Positions 54,383 to 62,647 of a stretch of 64,000 nt of DNA are shown here, one piece after another. Under the pieces are notes generated by a model. It made no database searches and had not been told where the DNA came from. It worked only from the letters and a program-made list of their open reading frames with translations. Both the position numbers and the translations under genes were made by a program. The DNA is from Nocardioides sp. URHA0020 (lineage in GTDB: Bacteria; Actinomycetota; Actinomycetes; Propionibacteriales; Nocardioidaceae): positions 349,962 through 413,961 of the forward strand of contig NZ_KK211166.1 in assembly GCF_000620705.1 (NCBI RefSeq). Reading direction: 5' to 3'. Positions within the stretch are counted from its first letter, which is position 1, and the number at the start of each line of letters is the position of its first letter.

Positions 54383-55822
54383 CTACGGCATCGTCGCGAA
54401 CCACCGCCCCAGCGCCGGCACCCGCCGCAGGACGAGCTGGTCGAGCACCAGGACGACCAGCAGCGAGAGCCCGAAGAGCGGCAGGAAGACCCCGAGCGCG
54501 ACGAGCAGGACGGCGAGCACCGGGGTCGTCCTGATGGGGAGCCTGCCGCGCGGCGCTCCGACCACCCCGCTGCTCCTCGGGCGGCGACGCCACCACATCA
54601 GCGGTCCGCTCAGGCACAGGAAGACGATCGACAGGCACATCAGCGCGGAGCCCCAGAAGGACCACAGCCCGAGGCTGCGCCCCTCGTGCAGGCCGATGCC
54701 CTGGGCGACCACCTTGGCCAGCACCGGGTAGTCGTCGAAGCCGTACGTCGACACCACCCCGCCGCCGTACCGGTCGACGTGCACGGTCCGCTCGTCCGAC
54801 GGCGCGTCGAAGGCGTAGCCGATGACCGAGTAGACGCCGCCCTCGTCGTCGGCGGCGGGGAGCGCCACCGTCATCGGGTGCCGGAGCCCTTCGGCGCCCG
54901 CGACCTCGACGGCGGTGTCGACGTTGGCGACGCTGCGCTCGTCGCCGTCGGCGGGCGGCGTGGAGGACGGTACGTCGGAGTCACCCATCGCCCACGGCAC
55001 GTCGACGGCATGGCTGTGCGGCAGCGACTCGTCGAGCGTGGAGGTGGGGTCGCTGGCCGCGCCCGGGTCCGTGCTCCACATCGAGCTGCCGCGCTCGGTC
55101 GCGAGGGTCTGCACCTGCGCGCCCCAGAAGCCCGTCCACGGCAGGCCGGTGACCAGCAGCGCGAGCAGGCCGATCCCGGCGACCGCTCCGACGAGTCCGT
55201 GACGACTGCGGAGCCGCGTGCCCGGCCGGTCGGCCCGGCGAGCCCTGCGCCGGGCTCGCCAGCCGCGGATGAAGAGGTAGTAGCCGGTGATCGCCATGAC
55301 CACCGCCCAGCAGGCGCCGAGCTCGATCACGTAGTCGCCCCAGGTGCCGACCATGAGGTCGCCGTGCAGGCGGATGGCCGTCCCGGACAGCGTCGAGTCC
55401 GGGTCGAGGGAGCCCAGGACCTCCGGGCCGTACGGGCTGACGTACACGTCGCGGCCCTCCCCGGCGGCGGTCGTGATCGAGACGATCGTCGGGCTGTCGG
55501 CGTTGCGGGGCTCGGCCAGCGAGACCGCGGTCGAGCCGGGGTACGCCGCCTCGACGACCGCGAGCTGCTGGAGATAGGGCTGCGCCACCGCGTCCGACGG
55601 TGGGTCGACCTTCATCAGGTCGGCGTGCATCAGGGGCTCGAGCTGGAAGCGGAAGAGGTAGATCAGGCCGGTCACCGCGAGCAGGAGCAGCACGGGGACG
55701 ACCAGGAAGCTGGCGAAGAAGTGCCAGCGCCAGACCGCCCGGAACCAGCCGCCGGAGGTCGGTGGACGCGGTGGTCGGGACGGGTCTGCGGGATCGCGCC
55801 GGGGCGCGAGTACGTCGGTCAT
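54383..55822 (-). CDS. PepSY-associated transmembrane protein
   Basis: A 479-residue integral membrane protein of the PepSY_TM (iron-regulated membrane protein-like) family. Membrane helices lie at about 35-57, 165-190, 212-232, 370-395 and 430-465. Extracytoplasmic loops hold PepSY-type segments (VSLAEPRNADSPTIVSI, TVHVDRYGGGVVS). Conserved histidines appear in AVWRWHFFASF, RLHGDLMVG and GIGLHEGRSLG. Relatives reduce or handle ferric siderophores or copper. The next gene downstream on its strand is none within the operon; a small membrane protein gene lies 78 bp upstream. Confidence 0.87.
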   Translation of the reverse strand: MTDVLAPRRDPADPSRPPRPPTSGGWFRAVWRWHFFASFLVVPVLLLLAVTGLIYLFRFQLEPLMHADLMKVDPPSDAVAQPYLQQLAVVEAAYPGSTAVSLAEPRNADSPTIVSITTAAGEGRDVYVSPYGPEVLGSLDPDSTLSGTAIRLHGDLMVGTWGDYVIELGACWAVVMAITGYYLFIRGWRARRRARRADRPGTRLRSRHGLVGAVAGIGLLALLVTGLPWTGFWGAQVQTLATERGSSMWSTDPGAASDPTSTLDESLPHSHAVDVPWAMGDSDVPSSTPPADGDERSVANVDTAVEVAGAEGLRHPMTVALPAADDEGGVYSVIGYAFDAPSDERTVHVDRYGGGVVSTYGFDDYPVLAKVVAQGIGLHEGRSLGLWSFWGSALMCLSIVFLCLSGPLMWWRRRPRSSGVVGAPRGRLPIRTTPVLAVLLVALGVFLPLFGLSLLVVLVLDQLVLRRVPALGRWFATMP

Positions 55823-55900
55823 GGGTTCTCCTCGAGGAGTGGGCGCGCGGGGACGCGCGAGTACGCCGGGACCCGAGCGGGTCCGGCGTGGGTCTGCTGG

Positions 55901-56596
55901 TCAGGCAGCGAGGAGAGGCGGTCCGCGACGGGAGTCGGGGCGGACCAGCCAGACCGACCGCGGCCCGGACGGCGCGCGTACGGCGTCGTGCGTCGTGACC
56001 CGCGGGTCACCGACGACGACCGGCTGGAGAGCCCAGGTCGCGGCGAGGATGCGGCGACCGGTGAGAGCGATCAGTGTCCACAGGCACCGCTCGCCGTACC
56101 CCAGCCAGAGCCCGAGGAGCGCCGCGACCGCGAGGTGCGCGACCATCATCGGCGCGTGCGCCGACAGGTCGTCGACCAGGTGGCCGACGGGCAGCGTTGG
56201 TGCCAGCGCACCCGGTTGGTCGCCGGCCCCGTCGTACGCGTCCTGGAGCGATCCGACCCGGCGGCCGTCGAGGACCGGGAGGGTGTCCAGGGCGGCGCCC
56301 CGTGCCACGCCCACACCGGCAACCTGGTCGCCGGCGTGGCCCGCGGTGACCGACAGCACGAGGTGCAGCAGGGTCTGGCCGCCGACGAGCATCGCGACGA
56401 TGCGCGACGACGACGCCGGCCGGCCGAGCATCGGGGCGCTCAGCAGCACCGACATCACCAGCAGGGCTCCGAGGAACGTCGGCCCGGGCAGCAGCCCGTC
56501 GGCCGTCACGTGGCCGACGACCCCGAGGAAGAACGCCAGGCCGCCCAGCACCAGCGCGCGCGCCCACAGCACACCGGCGTCGACACGGGCTCCCAC
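55901..56596 (-). CDS. Hypothetical multi-pass membrane protein
   Basis: A 231-residue protein with hydrophobic segments at roughly 10-30, 36-56, 65-82 and 150-180. The third/fourth region has HAPMMVAHLAVAALLGLWLGYGE, a His-containing helix pattern I associate with genes beside copper or PepSY loci. GTG at 56596 is the best start clear of the HNH gene, but no good ribosome site is visible; GTG at 56574 is an alternative. It is probably cotranscribed with the PepSY gene. Function unknown. Confidence 0.6.
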   Translation of the reverse strand: MGARVDAGVLWARALVLGGLAFFLGVVGHVTADGLLPGPTFLGALLVMSVLLSAPMLGRPASSSRIVAMLVGGQTLLHLVLSVTAGHAGDQVAGVGVARGAALDTLPVLDGRRVGSLQDAYDGAGDQPGALAPTLPVGHLVDDLSAHAPMMVAHLAVAALLGLWLGYGERCLWTLIALTGRRILAATWALQPVVVGDPRVTTHDAVRAPSGPRSVWLVRPDSRRGPPLLAA

Positions 56597-56663
56597 GGCA
56601 GGAGTGTCCCACGTGGAGCCGTGGCCCTCCGACTCCGGTGATCCGTTGGGCCGTCGTGCCTCG

Positions 56664-57908
56664 CTAGCTCCTGCGGTGGAAGCTGACCTTGCCGGGATGT
56701 CGGGTCGTCTCGTACGTCGGGTCGTGGGCTCGGGCGTGATGTCTCGGGCAGAGGAGTCCGGCGTTGTCGAGATCGGAAGGACCTCCGTCGGTCCACCTGG
56801 TCCAGTGGTGGGCGTGGCACATCCACGGTGGCCAGTCGCAACCCTCAGCCACACAGCCTCCGTCGCGCAGACTGATGGCGGTGAGCTGGGCCTTGGTGAA
56901 GAACCGTCTGGCTCTCCCGACGTCGAGGACCTCGGAGTCCGCGCCGAGGACGACGGGGATGATCCTCGCGGTGCACGCCAGCCGTCTGGCTGTAGCTGCG
57001 GAGATCCGTTCTCCGGTGTCGAGGACCCCGGCCTTCTCGAGCCGGCCGAGGAGGGTGTCGTGGTCGATGGTCACCACGATCGTCGCGTCCCTGCCGCCGA
57101 CCTGGGGGAGGTCCTTGGCGCTGATCCTTTCGATGAGCTCGGCGAACGCTCTGCCCATCCGCTCGGGTCCGGGTCTGCGTTCGACGCCGGGGCTGTGGGT
57201 GGCGGCGAGGTGCTTGGGTGCGGCGAGGCCGATGAGCATCTTCTTCAGCTCTGCTGCCTCCAGGGCGGGGAGGGTGAACCGTCCGTGGACCTTGCCGTGT
57301 CCGTCGTCGCTCATCGTGAGCCGGCACGCCTGTGCCGCCTTTGCTTCTTCCCTCTCGAGGAGGTCGGACTCGTGCTGGTCGGCCAAGTCCGGGGCGATGA
57401 CCTCCAGCAGCCGGCGCCCGAGGATGGTGAGGCGCTTCGCGTCGTGCTCTTCCGCGGCGGTGACGAGGTGCTCCTCGGCCTTGATCAGCAGCTCCGGGTC
57501 CAGACCTTCGGGCAGTGCCTTGACCGACCGGATGATCACGTCCGCCTGCTCCAAGCGGAGGTCGCCGCGGGCGAGCGCTGATCGGACCCGGTCGTAGATG
57601 CCGAGGTCGTAGCCGCGGCGCACGGTCCGGTATGCGGCAGACCTGGTCTCGCGGGTCTGGTGGGCGTACCAGTTCGATGTGCTCGTGGCGCCGGTCTCGG
57701 TGCCGACCTGGACCTCGTCGGCATGCGCGGCAACCCGGGTCTTCAGCTCCACGACCTGCGCCTCCAGGCGCGTGAGCTCGACTAGCGTCGACGCCGCTTC
57801 GGAAGCGCTCATCGACCACACCGACGCCTCCACCAGACCATCGGCGATCCCGCGCATCTGCGCGGTCGCTTGCGCCACCTGGTGGTGGGGCGTGGTCATC
57901 GTGGTCAT
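56664..57908 (-). CDS. DUF222 / HNH endonuclease (13E12 repeat family)
   Basis: A 414-residue protein with an N-terminal helical DUF222 domain (about 20-330) and a C-terminal HNH nuclease motif (about 350-395). The nuclease has Cys pairs in CVAEGC and LLCPRHH, and catalytic histidines in CHAHHWTRW and RHHARAHD, all intact. This family corresponds to the REP13E12 proteins of mycobacteria and is multicopy in Nocardioides-type genomes. ATG at 57908 was chosen; ATG 57899 and TTG 57920 also fit. Tandem palindromic repeats begin 170 bp upstream. Biological role is unknown, possibly linked to mobility. Confidence 0.88.
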   Translation of the reverse strand: MTTMTTPHHQVAQATAQMRGIADGLVEASVWSMSASEAASTLVELTRLEAQVVELKTRVAAHADEVQVGTETGATSTSNWYAHQTRETRSAAYRTVRRGYDLGIYDRVRSALARGDLRLEQADVIIRSVKALPEGLDPELLIKAEEHLVTAAEEHDAKRLTILGRRLLEVIAPDLADQHESDLLEREEAKAAQACRLTMSDDGHGKVHGRFTLPALEAAELKKMLIGLAAPKHLAATHSPGVERRPGPERMGRAFAELIERISAKDLPQVGGRDATIVVTIDHDTLLGRLEKAGVLDTGERISAATARRLACTARIIPVVLGADSEVLDVGRARRFFTKAQLTAISLRDGGCVAEGCDWPPWMCHAHHWTRWTDGGPSDLDNAGLLCPRHHARAHDPTYETTRHPGKVSFHRRS

Positions 57909-58079
57909 GGTTCTAGCCAAGCACTGACCACCGACAGTGAGAGGCTCAGAACCCCTGTTTTCACAGGGTCCTGGGTCACGAAGAGGTCACGATCAGTGGG
58001 GTTCATCCACACCTGGAGCGGCGGTCTGTGGAGGGGCTTCCAGCAACGTTTGGGCCACGCGGACGACGTGTCTCTGGGT

Positions 58080-58125
58080 GGTGGTTTCGAGGCTCGGCGC
58101 TGGCGCGCCTCACACCTCAACCACC
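58080..58125 (+). repeat. Palindromic REP-like element, divergent-centre copy
   Basis: A 46-bp copy with GGTGGTTTCGAGG and CACCTCAACCACC arms and a GGCGCTGGCGCGCC-type centre, so base changes in the centre keep the hairpin. Confidence 0.75.
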
Positions 58126-58236
58126 GGTAGGCCGGCAGGCGACCGCAACCACCGCTCGCGGTACCCGCGTAGCTGGCCTGTCGGCGAACGACCCGAGCGG
58201 ACCTGGATGCCGTGCTCGTTGCCCTGCGTTCGCTGC

Positions 58237-58282
58237 GGGGGTTTCGAGGCTCGGGCCTGGCGGCCCTCACACCTCAACCACC
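58237..58282 (+). repeat. Palindromic REP-like element, first tandem copy
   Basis: A 46-bp copy whose 5' arm is worn (GCGGGG in place of GGTGG) but whose GTTTCGAGGCTCGGGCC core and AACCACC arm are intact. Confidence 0.72.
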
Positions 58283-58409
58283 GGGACGACGTACCGCGTC
58301 ACCTCAACCACCGGGACGACGTACCGCCCCGTGCGGGTTTCGAGGCTCGCGCGTGGCGGCCCTCGCACCTCAACCACCGGGACGACGTACCGCGTCACCT
58401 CAACCACCG
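58243..58409. repeat. 96-bp-period tandem duplication of palindromic units
   Basis: The segment 58243-58313 recurs at 58339-58409 with a few changes. Within each copy ACCTCAACCACCGG repeats at a 30-bp spacing (58271/58301 and 58367/58397), separated by GACGACGTACCGCGTC. Confidence 0.8.
58333..58378 (+). repeat. Palindromic REP-like element, second tandem copy
   Basis: A 46-bp copy 96 bp from the previous one, centre GCGCGTGGCGGCCC, 3' arm intact. Confidence 0.72.
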
Positions 58410-58439
58410 GGGAGCCGGGCAGGGCGTGTGGGCAACGCC

Positions 58440-58445
58440 TAGAGT
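58440..58445 (+). promoter_or_regulatory. Candidate leaderless -10 element
   Basis: TAGAGT ends 7 bp before the GTG at 58453. It is the same hexamer as before the mannosyltransferase gene. Confidence 0.42.
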
Positions 58446-58452
58446 CTGCGCC

Positions 58453-59211
58453 GTGCCCTACGTCGACGTGCTCGGCCACGCGAGCTACCACGAGGTGGCG
58501 GGTGCGGGTGAGCCGGTGCTGATGCTGCACGGCGGCTACTGCTCGATCGAGAACCTGCGCTCCCTGGGCGACGGGCTGATCGACGCCTACCGCGTGCATG
58601 CGCCGGAGCGCGTGGGCCACGGGCGCACGGCGGACCGCGTGGGCTCGCTGAGCTATGCCGGCGCGCTCGCGGAGACGATCGCCTACCTCGACGTGGTCGG
58701 GGTCGACTCGGCCCACGTCGTCGGGTTCAGCGACGGCGCGATCCTCGGGCTGATGATGGCGATGGAGCACCCCGCACGGGTCCGGTCGGTCGTGTCCATC
58801 AGCGCGAACCTCGACCCCGACGGCTTCGTGCCCGCCGAGGACTTCGCCCGCGCGACGTCGGCGGAGGCCAGCGCGCAGATCGAGCGCGAGTACCGCGACC
58901 TGACCCCCGACGGTCCCGGGCACGAGGAGGTCATCGTCGCCAAGCTCACCCGGATGTGGGAGACGGAGCCGCAGATCAAGCCGGCCCAGCTGGAGGCGGT
59001 GCGTGCGCCGGTCCTCGTCGTGGTCGGCGACCGCGACGTCATCCGCCCCGAGCACACGCTCCTGATCTCGCGGAGCATCCCCGAGGCCCAGCTCGCCGTC
59101 GTACCGGACGCCGGACACCTGGTCGCCCAGGACCGACCGGCGCTGCTCGGCCTGATCGTGCGCGAGTTCCTCGACGATGTCGCCGGAGGCCCGCGCGAGC
59201 TGTCGGAGTAG
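58453..59211 (+). CDS. Alpha/beta hydrolase
   Basis: A 252-residue hydrolase of the proline-iminopeptidase/esterase type. The oxyanion loop is LHGGYCS, nucleophile Ser93 in GFSDGA, Asp195 in GDRDVI and His222 in DAGHLV: a complete triad. No signal peptide. GTG at 58453 follows TAGAGT by 7 bp with no ribosome site. The repeat-rich region lies immediately upstream. Substrate unknown. Confidence 0.86.
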   Translation: MPYVDVLGHASYHEVAGAGEPVLMLHGGYCSIENLRSLGDGLIDAYRVHAPERVGHGRTADRVGSLSYAGALAETIAYLDVVGVDSAHVVGFSDGAILGLMMAMEHPARVRSVVSISANLDPDGFVPAEDFARATSAEASAQIEREYRDLTPDGPGHEEVIVAKLTRMWETEPQIKPAQLEAVRAPVLVVVGDRDVIRPEHTLLISRSIPEAQLAVVPDAGHLVAQDRPALLGLIVREFLDDVAGGPRELSE

Positions 59212-59293
59212 CAACGGAGCGTGGCGCGGACGGCGTCGGGCCCGGCCCCTCCGGCGCGATGACGCACCCGGCCGACGTGCGAAGGCTCGCGAC

Positions 59294-59959
59294 ATGGCCG
59301 CTGCCGCCCCGCCCGTGCGGATCGCGATCAACGACGACTACGAGCTCGTGGTCGCCGGAGTGGCCACGCTTCTCGCTCCGTACGCCGACCGGATCGAGAT
59401 CGTCGAGCTGGACTCCAACGAGCCGACGGCGTCCGACGTCGACATCATCCTCTACGACACCTTCGCCCAGGCCCAGGGCGACGGCATCGACGTCGCCGGG
59501 CTGTCGGCCGGGGGCACGCCCAAGGTCGTCGTCTTCACGTGGAACCTCCATCACGAGCTGATCGAGCAGGCGATGGCGGCCGGGGCCGCGGGCTACCTGT
59601 GGAAGGGGATGCCGGTCGTCCGCATGGTGGAGGCCCTCGAGAAGATCCACGCCGGGGCGAGAGTGACGCCGCCCGCCGACGCGCGGCCCGACAGTGAGAC
59701 CGGTGCGTGGCCCGGCAAGGACCTGGGACTGTCGGCCCGCGAGGCCGAGGTCATCGCGCTCATCACCCAGGGCCTCACGAACCAGGAGATCGCCGACAAG
59801 GCCTACCTCAGCATCAACTCGGTCAAGTCGTACATCCGCAACGTCTACCGCAAGCTGGGCGTCCAGCGCCGCTCCCAGGCGGTGGCCTGGGGGCTGAGGC
59901 ACGGATTCGAGCCGGAGCGGTTCCGCTCGGTCAACGGCACCGAGCAGCCGGATCACTGA
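59294..59959 (+). CDS. Orphan LuxR/NarL-type response regulator
   Basis: A 221-residue protein. The receiver-like domain keeps D14/D15 (INDDYEL), D55 in ILYDTF as phospho-acceptor and a Lys in GYLWKGMP. The LuxR HTH is at about 145-200 (LSAREAEVIALITQGLTNQEIADKAYL, SVKSYIRNVYRKLGV). No kinase gene is adjacent. It precedes two GAF-ANTAR genes and probably belongs to the same stress- or signal-response island. Confidence 0.85.
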   Translation: MAAAAPPVRIAINDDYELVVAGVATLLAPYADRIEIVELDSNEPTASDVDIILYDTFAQAQGDGIDVAGLSAGGTPKVVVFTWNLHHELIEQAMAAGAAGYLWKGMPVVRMVEALEKIHAGARVTPPADARPDSETGAWPGKDLGLSAREAEVIALITQGLTNQEIADKAYLSINSVKSYIRNVYRKLGVQRRSQAVAWGLRHGFEPERFRSVNGTEQPDH

Positions 59960-59982
59960 CCGGGCGGCGACATGGGGAGCCT

Positions 59983-60030
59983 GGCGGACCTCGGCCTCCA
60001 CACTGCGTAAGGGGATCGCCGAGGTCCGCC
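59983..60030 (+). terminator. Terminator-like inverted repeat after the response regulator gene
   Basis: Perfect 13-nt arms (GGCGGACCTCGGC at 59983-59995, complement at 60018-60030) flank a 22-nt loop, 23 bp after the stop. No T-tract. Confidence 0.55.
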
Positions 60031-60060
60031 CCTACCCGTCCGTTATGTTGCCGCCACAAC

Positions 60061-60106
60061 CGGTCCGGAAACCACCCGAACGGGTGGAGTTCGCCCGATC
60101 GGACCG
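60061..60106 (+). promoter_or_regulatory. Nested hairpins in the leader of the GAF-ANTAR genes
   Basis: CGGTCC (60061-60066) pairs with GGACCG (60101-60106). Inside, CCACCCG (60072-60078) pairs with CGGGTGG (60081-60087). Further short hairpins (GCCGG/CCGGC) lie between here and the start at 60188. It could be a structured RNA leader or an operator. Confidence 0.45.
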
Positions 60107-60187
60107 CCTGCCGCCGCCGGCTCGGACCTGCGACCCGGCTGCCGGAGTACGGTTGAGCACCCAGCGTTCGCGAGAGGTGTTTGTTCG

Positions 60188-60916
60188 GTGAACGACCGTG
60201 GCGCCCTCGTGACCAGCCTGACCCGTGAGCTCGCGCGGATGGCGCCCGGAGAGCCGTTCGCGCTGCGCCTGTGCCGCGCTTACACCAAGTTCGCCGCCGC
60301 CGACGGCGGCGCCATCTCGCTCGGGTTCCCCACCGCCGAGCGGACCGTGCTGTGCGTGACCGACGAGATGGTCTCCCTTCTCGAGGACGTCCAGGACACG
60401 CTGCGAGAAGGGCCCAGCCTCGACGCCCTCCGCACCGCACGACCGGTCGCGAGCACGTCCTGGGACGAACAGCTCACGCGGTGGCCCGTCCTGATGACCT
60501 CGGCACCGCCTCCGGTGGCGTCGACGCTGATCTACGCCTTGCCCATGCTTCCGGACCGGACCCTGGTCGGGGTCGTCAGCCTCCACGTGCGTCAGAACCG
60601 TCCGCTCACCCGCTCGGTCGATGACCTCGCCTTCCTCGCCGACGTCATCGGGGCCGCCCTCGTCGGCGGCATCCCCGAGGAGGACGGCGACCACACGGTG
60701 TGGTCCGAGCGCGACAAGGTGTCCCAGGCCACCGGCATGATCGTGGCTCAGCTCGGCCTCGCACCTGCTGACGCGCTCGCCGTCCTGCGCGCCCATGCCT
60801 TCGCCCACGAGGCGACGATGGGCGAGGTCAGCCGCGCGGTCCTCGCGCGCGAGCTGACCTTCAGGCCCGACCCCGACTCCGACCTCGACGACGCCACCGA
60901 TCAGAGGGAGACCTGA
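60188..60916 (+). CDS. GAF-ANTAR domain regulator
   Basis: A 242-residue protein with a GAF sensor domain (about 20-160) and a C-terminal ANTAR RNA-binding domain (about 168-225; SQATGMIVAQLGLAPADALAVLRAHAFAHEATMGEVSRAV). ANTAR proteins prevent transcription termination by binding paired RNA stem-loops. The GTG at 60188 is preceded by a hairpin-rich leader of about 130 bp. It is coupled to the next gene by a TGATG overlap. The GAF ligand is unknown. Confidence 0.87.
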   Translation: MNDRGALVTSLTRELARMAPGEPFALRLCRAYTKFAAADGGAISLGFPTAERTVLCVTDEMVSLLEDVQDTLREGPSLDALRTARPVASTSWDEQLTRWPVLMTSAPPPVASTLIYALPMLPDRTLVGVVSLHVRQNRPLTRSVDDLAFLADVIGAALVGGIPEEDGDHTVWSERDKVSQATGMIVAQLGLAPADALAVLRAHAFAHEATMGEVSRAVLARELTFRPDPDSDLDDATDQRET

Positions 60917-61626
60917 TGTCGACTCGACCTACGACCGCCGAGGCGTTCGCCGACGCAGCCGCCGCGCTCGTCGCCGAGCCCGATGTCGCCGACGTCCTGC
61001 ACCACCTCGTCACCGACTGCGCCCACCTCCTCGACGCCGACGCCGTGGCGATCCTCGCCCGCGACGCGGGCGGTGAGCTGTCGCTGCTGTCCGCGACGTC
61101 GCACCGCGTCGCCGAGCTCGAGATGCTGCAGGCCCAGCGCACCCAGGGGCCTTGCATCGACGTGCTGGCCACCAGTGCAGCCCTGTCCCTGTCCGGCGCC
61201 GACCACCTCAGGTCCAGGTGGCCCGAGGTGGGCCCCGCCATCGTCGACGCCGGCTACGCCCACGTGGAGGCGTTCCCCATGCGCTGGCGCGGGGTCGCGG
61301 TCGGTGGCCTCAACGTCTTCCGCCAGGCTCCGCGGTCCGTGGCCACCGATCCCCGGGCCGGCCAGGCGTTCGCGGACGTCGCCACCATCGCGGTCGTCCA
61401 CTCCGTCCCGGTCTCCGTCGACGAGGCCGCCGCCCGCGTCCACGCAGCCATCGGTGCCCGTGAGCTCGTCGAGCAGGCCAAGGGCGTCATCGCCTACACC
61501 GACGACGTCGACATGAGCGCGGCGTACGACGCGCTCATCGCCCGCGCCGAGGCCTCCGGTCAGACCCTGACCCAGACGGCTCGAGGCGTCCTGCAGGCTC
61601 AGCGCCGAACGCCGAGCCCCGACTGA
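60916..61626 (+). CDS. GAF-ANTAR domain regulator (second copy)
   Basis: A 236-residue protein with a GAF domain (about 18-160) of the mycobacterial GAF-ANTAR type (QGPCIDVLATS, FPMRWRGVAVGGLNVFR) and an ANTAR domain (about 172-232; LVEQAKGVIAYTDDVDMSAAYDALIARA, LTQTARGVL). It overlaps the previous gene by one base. The two GAF domains differ considerably, suggesting two inputs to one RNA-level response. Confidence 0.88.
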   Translation: MSTRPTTAEAFADAAAALVAEPDVADVLHHLVTDCAHLLDADAVAILARDAGGELSLLSATSHRVAELEMLQAQRTQGPCIDVLATSAALSLSGADHLRSRWPEVGPAIVDAGYAHVEAFPMRWRGVAVGGLNVFRQAPRSVATDPRAGQAFADVATIAVVHSVPVSVDEAAARVHAAIGARELVEQAKGVIAYTDDVDMSAAYDALIARAEASGQTLTQTARGVLQAQRRTPSPD

Positions 61627-61633
61627 GGCCGGG

Positions 61634-61649
61634 CGGTCGGTCTCGACCG
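61634..61649. terminator. Short hairpin between convergent genes
   Basis: CGGTCG and CGACCG pair around GTCT, 7 bp after the second GAF-ANTAR stop and before the convergent small gene's stop. Confidence 0.4.
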
Positions 61650-61666
61650 ATCGGGGCGGACGTCGG

Positions 61667-61945
61667 TCACGGCGTCGCCTGGCCGCCGGGGGGCGATCCG
61701 TCCGGGCGACCGACGGACGGTGTCCGACCGGCTCGGATCCCCCGCTGGATCTCGTCGAGGGTCTCGGCGTCCGCGGCGACGATCCCGCGGCTCGCGAACT
61801 CCGCCTCCAGCCGCCGCTCGACGTCGGTCGCGGCATCGTGGGCGTAGGCCAGCGCGACCGCGTCGATCGCCTCCTGCGCCACGTCCCCGATGCGTGCACC
61901 CAGGTCATCCTGCTTGTCGCGGGCCACCTCGAACCTCAACATCAT
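61667..61945 (-). CDS. Hypothetical small charged protein
   Basis: A 92-residue protein: a short N-terminal MMLRFEVARDK, then a helical charged region rich in Ala, Asp and Glu (IGDVAQEAIDAVALAYAHDAA, VERRLEAEFASRG), and a Pro/Gly-rich tail. The first part recalls a dodecin- or DUF-like small helical domain but no family is recognised. ATG at 61945 (or 61942) is chosen over an upstream TTG. It lies 30 bp downstream of the isochorismatase-like gene on the same strand. Confidence 0.55.
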   Translation of the reverse strand: MMLRFEVARDKQDDLGARIGDVAQEAIDAVALAYAHDAATDVERRLEAEFASRGIVAADAETLDEIQRGIRAGRTPSVGRPDGSPPGGQATP

Positions 61946-61975
61946 GCCGTGGGACGTACCCCGCAACGGCGGCCC

Positions 61976-62647
61976 TCATGTCGGTCCGGCACCCGGGTCT
62001 CCACCCCACCGTGCTGCGGTGCTGCTCCTGTCGGCGCCCACGGCGCTGCCCGGCGGCGCGTCGGCCAGGGCGACGATCGCCTCGTCCGCGCTCAGCGACG
62101 GCTGGCGGTACTGCGCGCGCAACCCGGCCAGCGTGTGGTCGTGCAAGTCCCACCGGACCGAGGCCGTGGCGTCGAGGACCACGGCCACGCTGAGGTCACG
62201 CGCGTACGCGTCGGTCGCGGTCGCCGCGATGCAGGACTCGGTCGAGACGCCGCACAGCAGGAACGACTCGACCCCGTGTGCGGCCAGCAGGTCGCTCAGG
62301 TCGGTGCCGTGGAAGGCGCTGTCCCGGGTCTTGGTCACGAGCGCGACGTCCCCGGTGCAGCCCGCATGGTGCAGTCCGTCGACCGGTGCGGCACCGGCGG
62401 TCCCCTCGATGGTCATCCCGGCGCCGTCGTCCACCATGTTCAGGGCCCACGTGCTCCCGTCGCGGCGGTGGACCGTGCGGATCTCGATGACCGGCAGACC
62501 GCGCTGGAGCGCTGCGTCGACCAGACGGTTGCAGGTCGTGACCAAATCCTCGCGACAGCGCTCCAGCTCGGCGTCGTTGAAGAAGTCGACCTGCATGTCG
62601 ACCATCACCACGCCCTGCCAGGGCCGGTGCCTCTCGTTCACGACCAC
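61976..62647 (-). CDS. Isochorismatase-family cysteine hydrolase
   Basis: A 223-residue hydrolase. Catalytic triad: D17 in VDMQVDFF, K106 in VTKTRDSAF and C139 in STESCIAA. The cis-peptide GVSTE context is conserved. Members include nicotinamidases, isochorismatases and biuret or carbamoyl hydrolases; the metal-site motif of nicotinamidase is not obvious, so a general amidase is likelier. GTG at 62647, with GTG at 62641 as an alternative. Cytoplasmic. Confidence 0.87.
   Translation of the reverse strand: MVVNERHRPWQGVVMVDMQVDFFNDAELERCREDLVTTCNRLVDAALQRGLPVIEIRTVHRRDGSTWALNMVDDGAGMTIEGTAGAAPVDGLHHAGCTGDVALVTKTRDSAFHGTDLSDLLAAHGVESFLLCGVSTESCIAATATDAYARDLSVAVVLDATASVRWDLHDHTLAGLRAQYRQPSLSADEAIVALADAPPGSAVGADRSSTAARWGGDPGAGPT

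Larger units (their letters stand above)
57909..58452. other. Repeat-rich intergenic region
   Basis: The region spans 544 bp between the HNH gene and the alpha/beta hydrolase gene. It holds three 46-bp palindromic elements, two of them in a 96-bp tandem duplication, and extra half-elements. I see no convincing gene; frames reading through it encode only repeat-derived HLNHR/TSTT peptides. Confidence 0.75.

Noticed and set aside
58079..58410. A possible CRISPR array in the tandem-repeat region.
   Set aside because: Repeat spacing is irregular (30 and 96 bp), the spacer material is itself duplicated, units are palindromic REP-like elements, and there are no cas genes.
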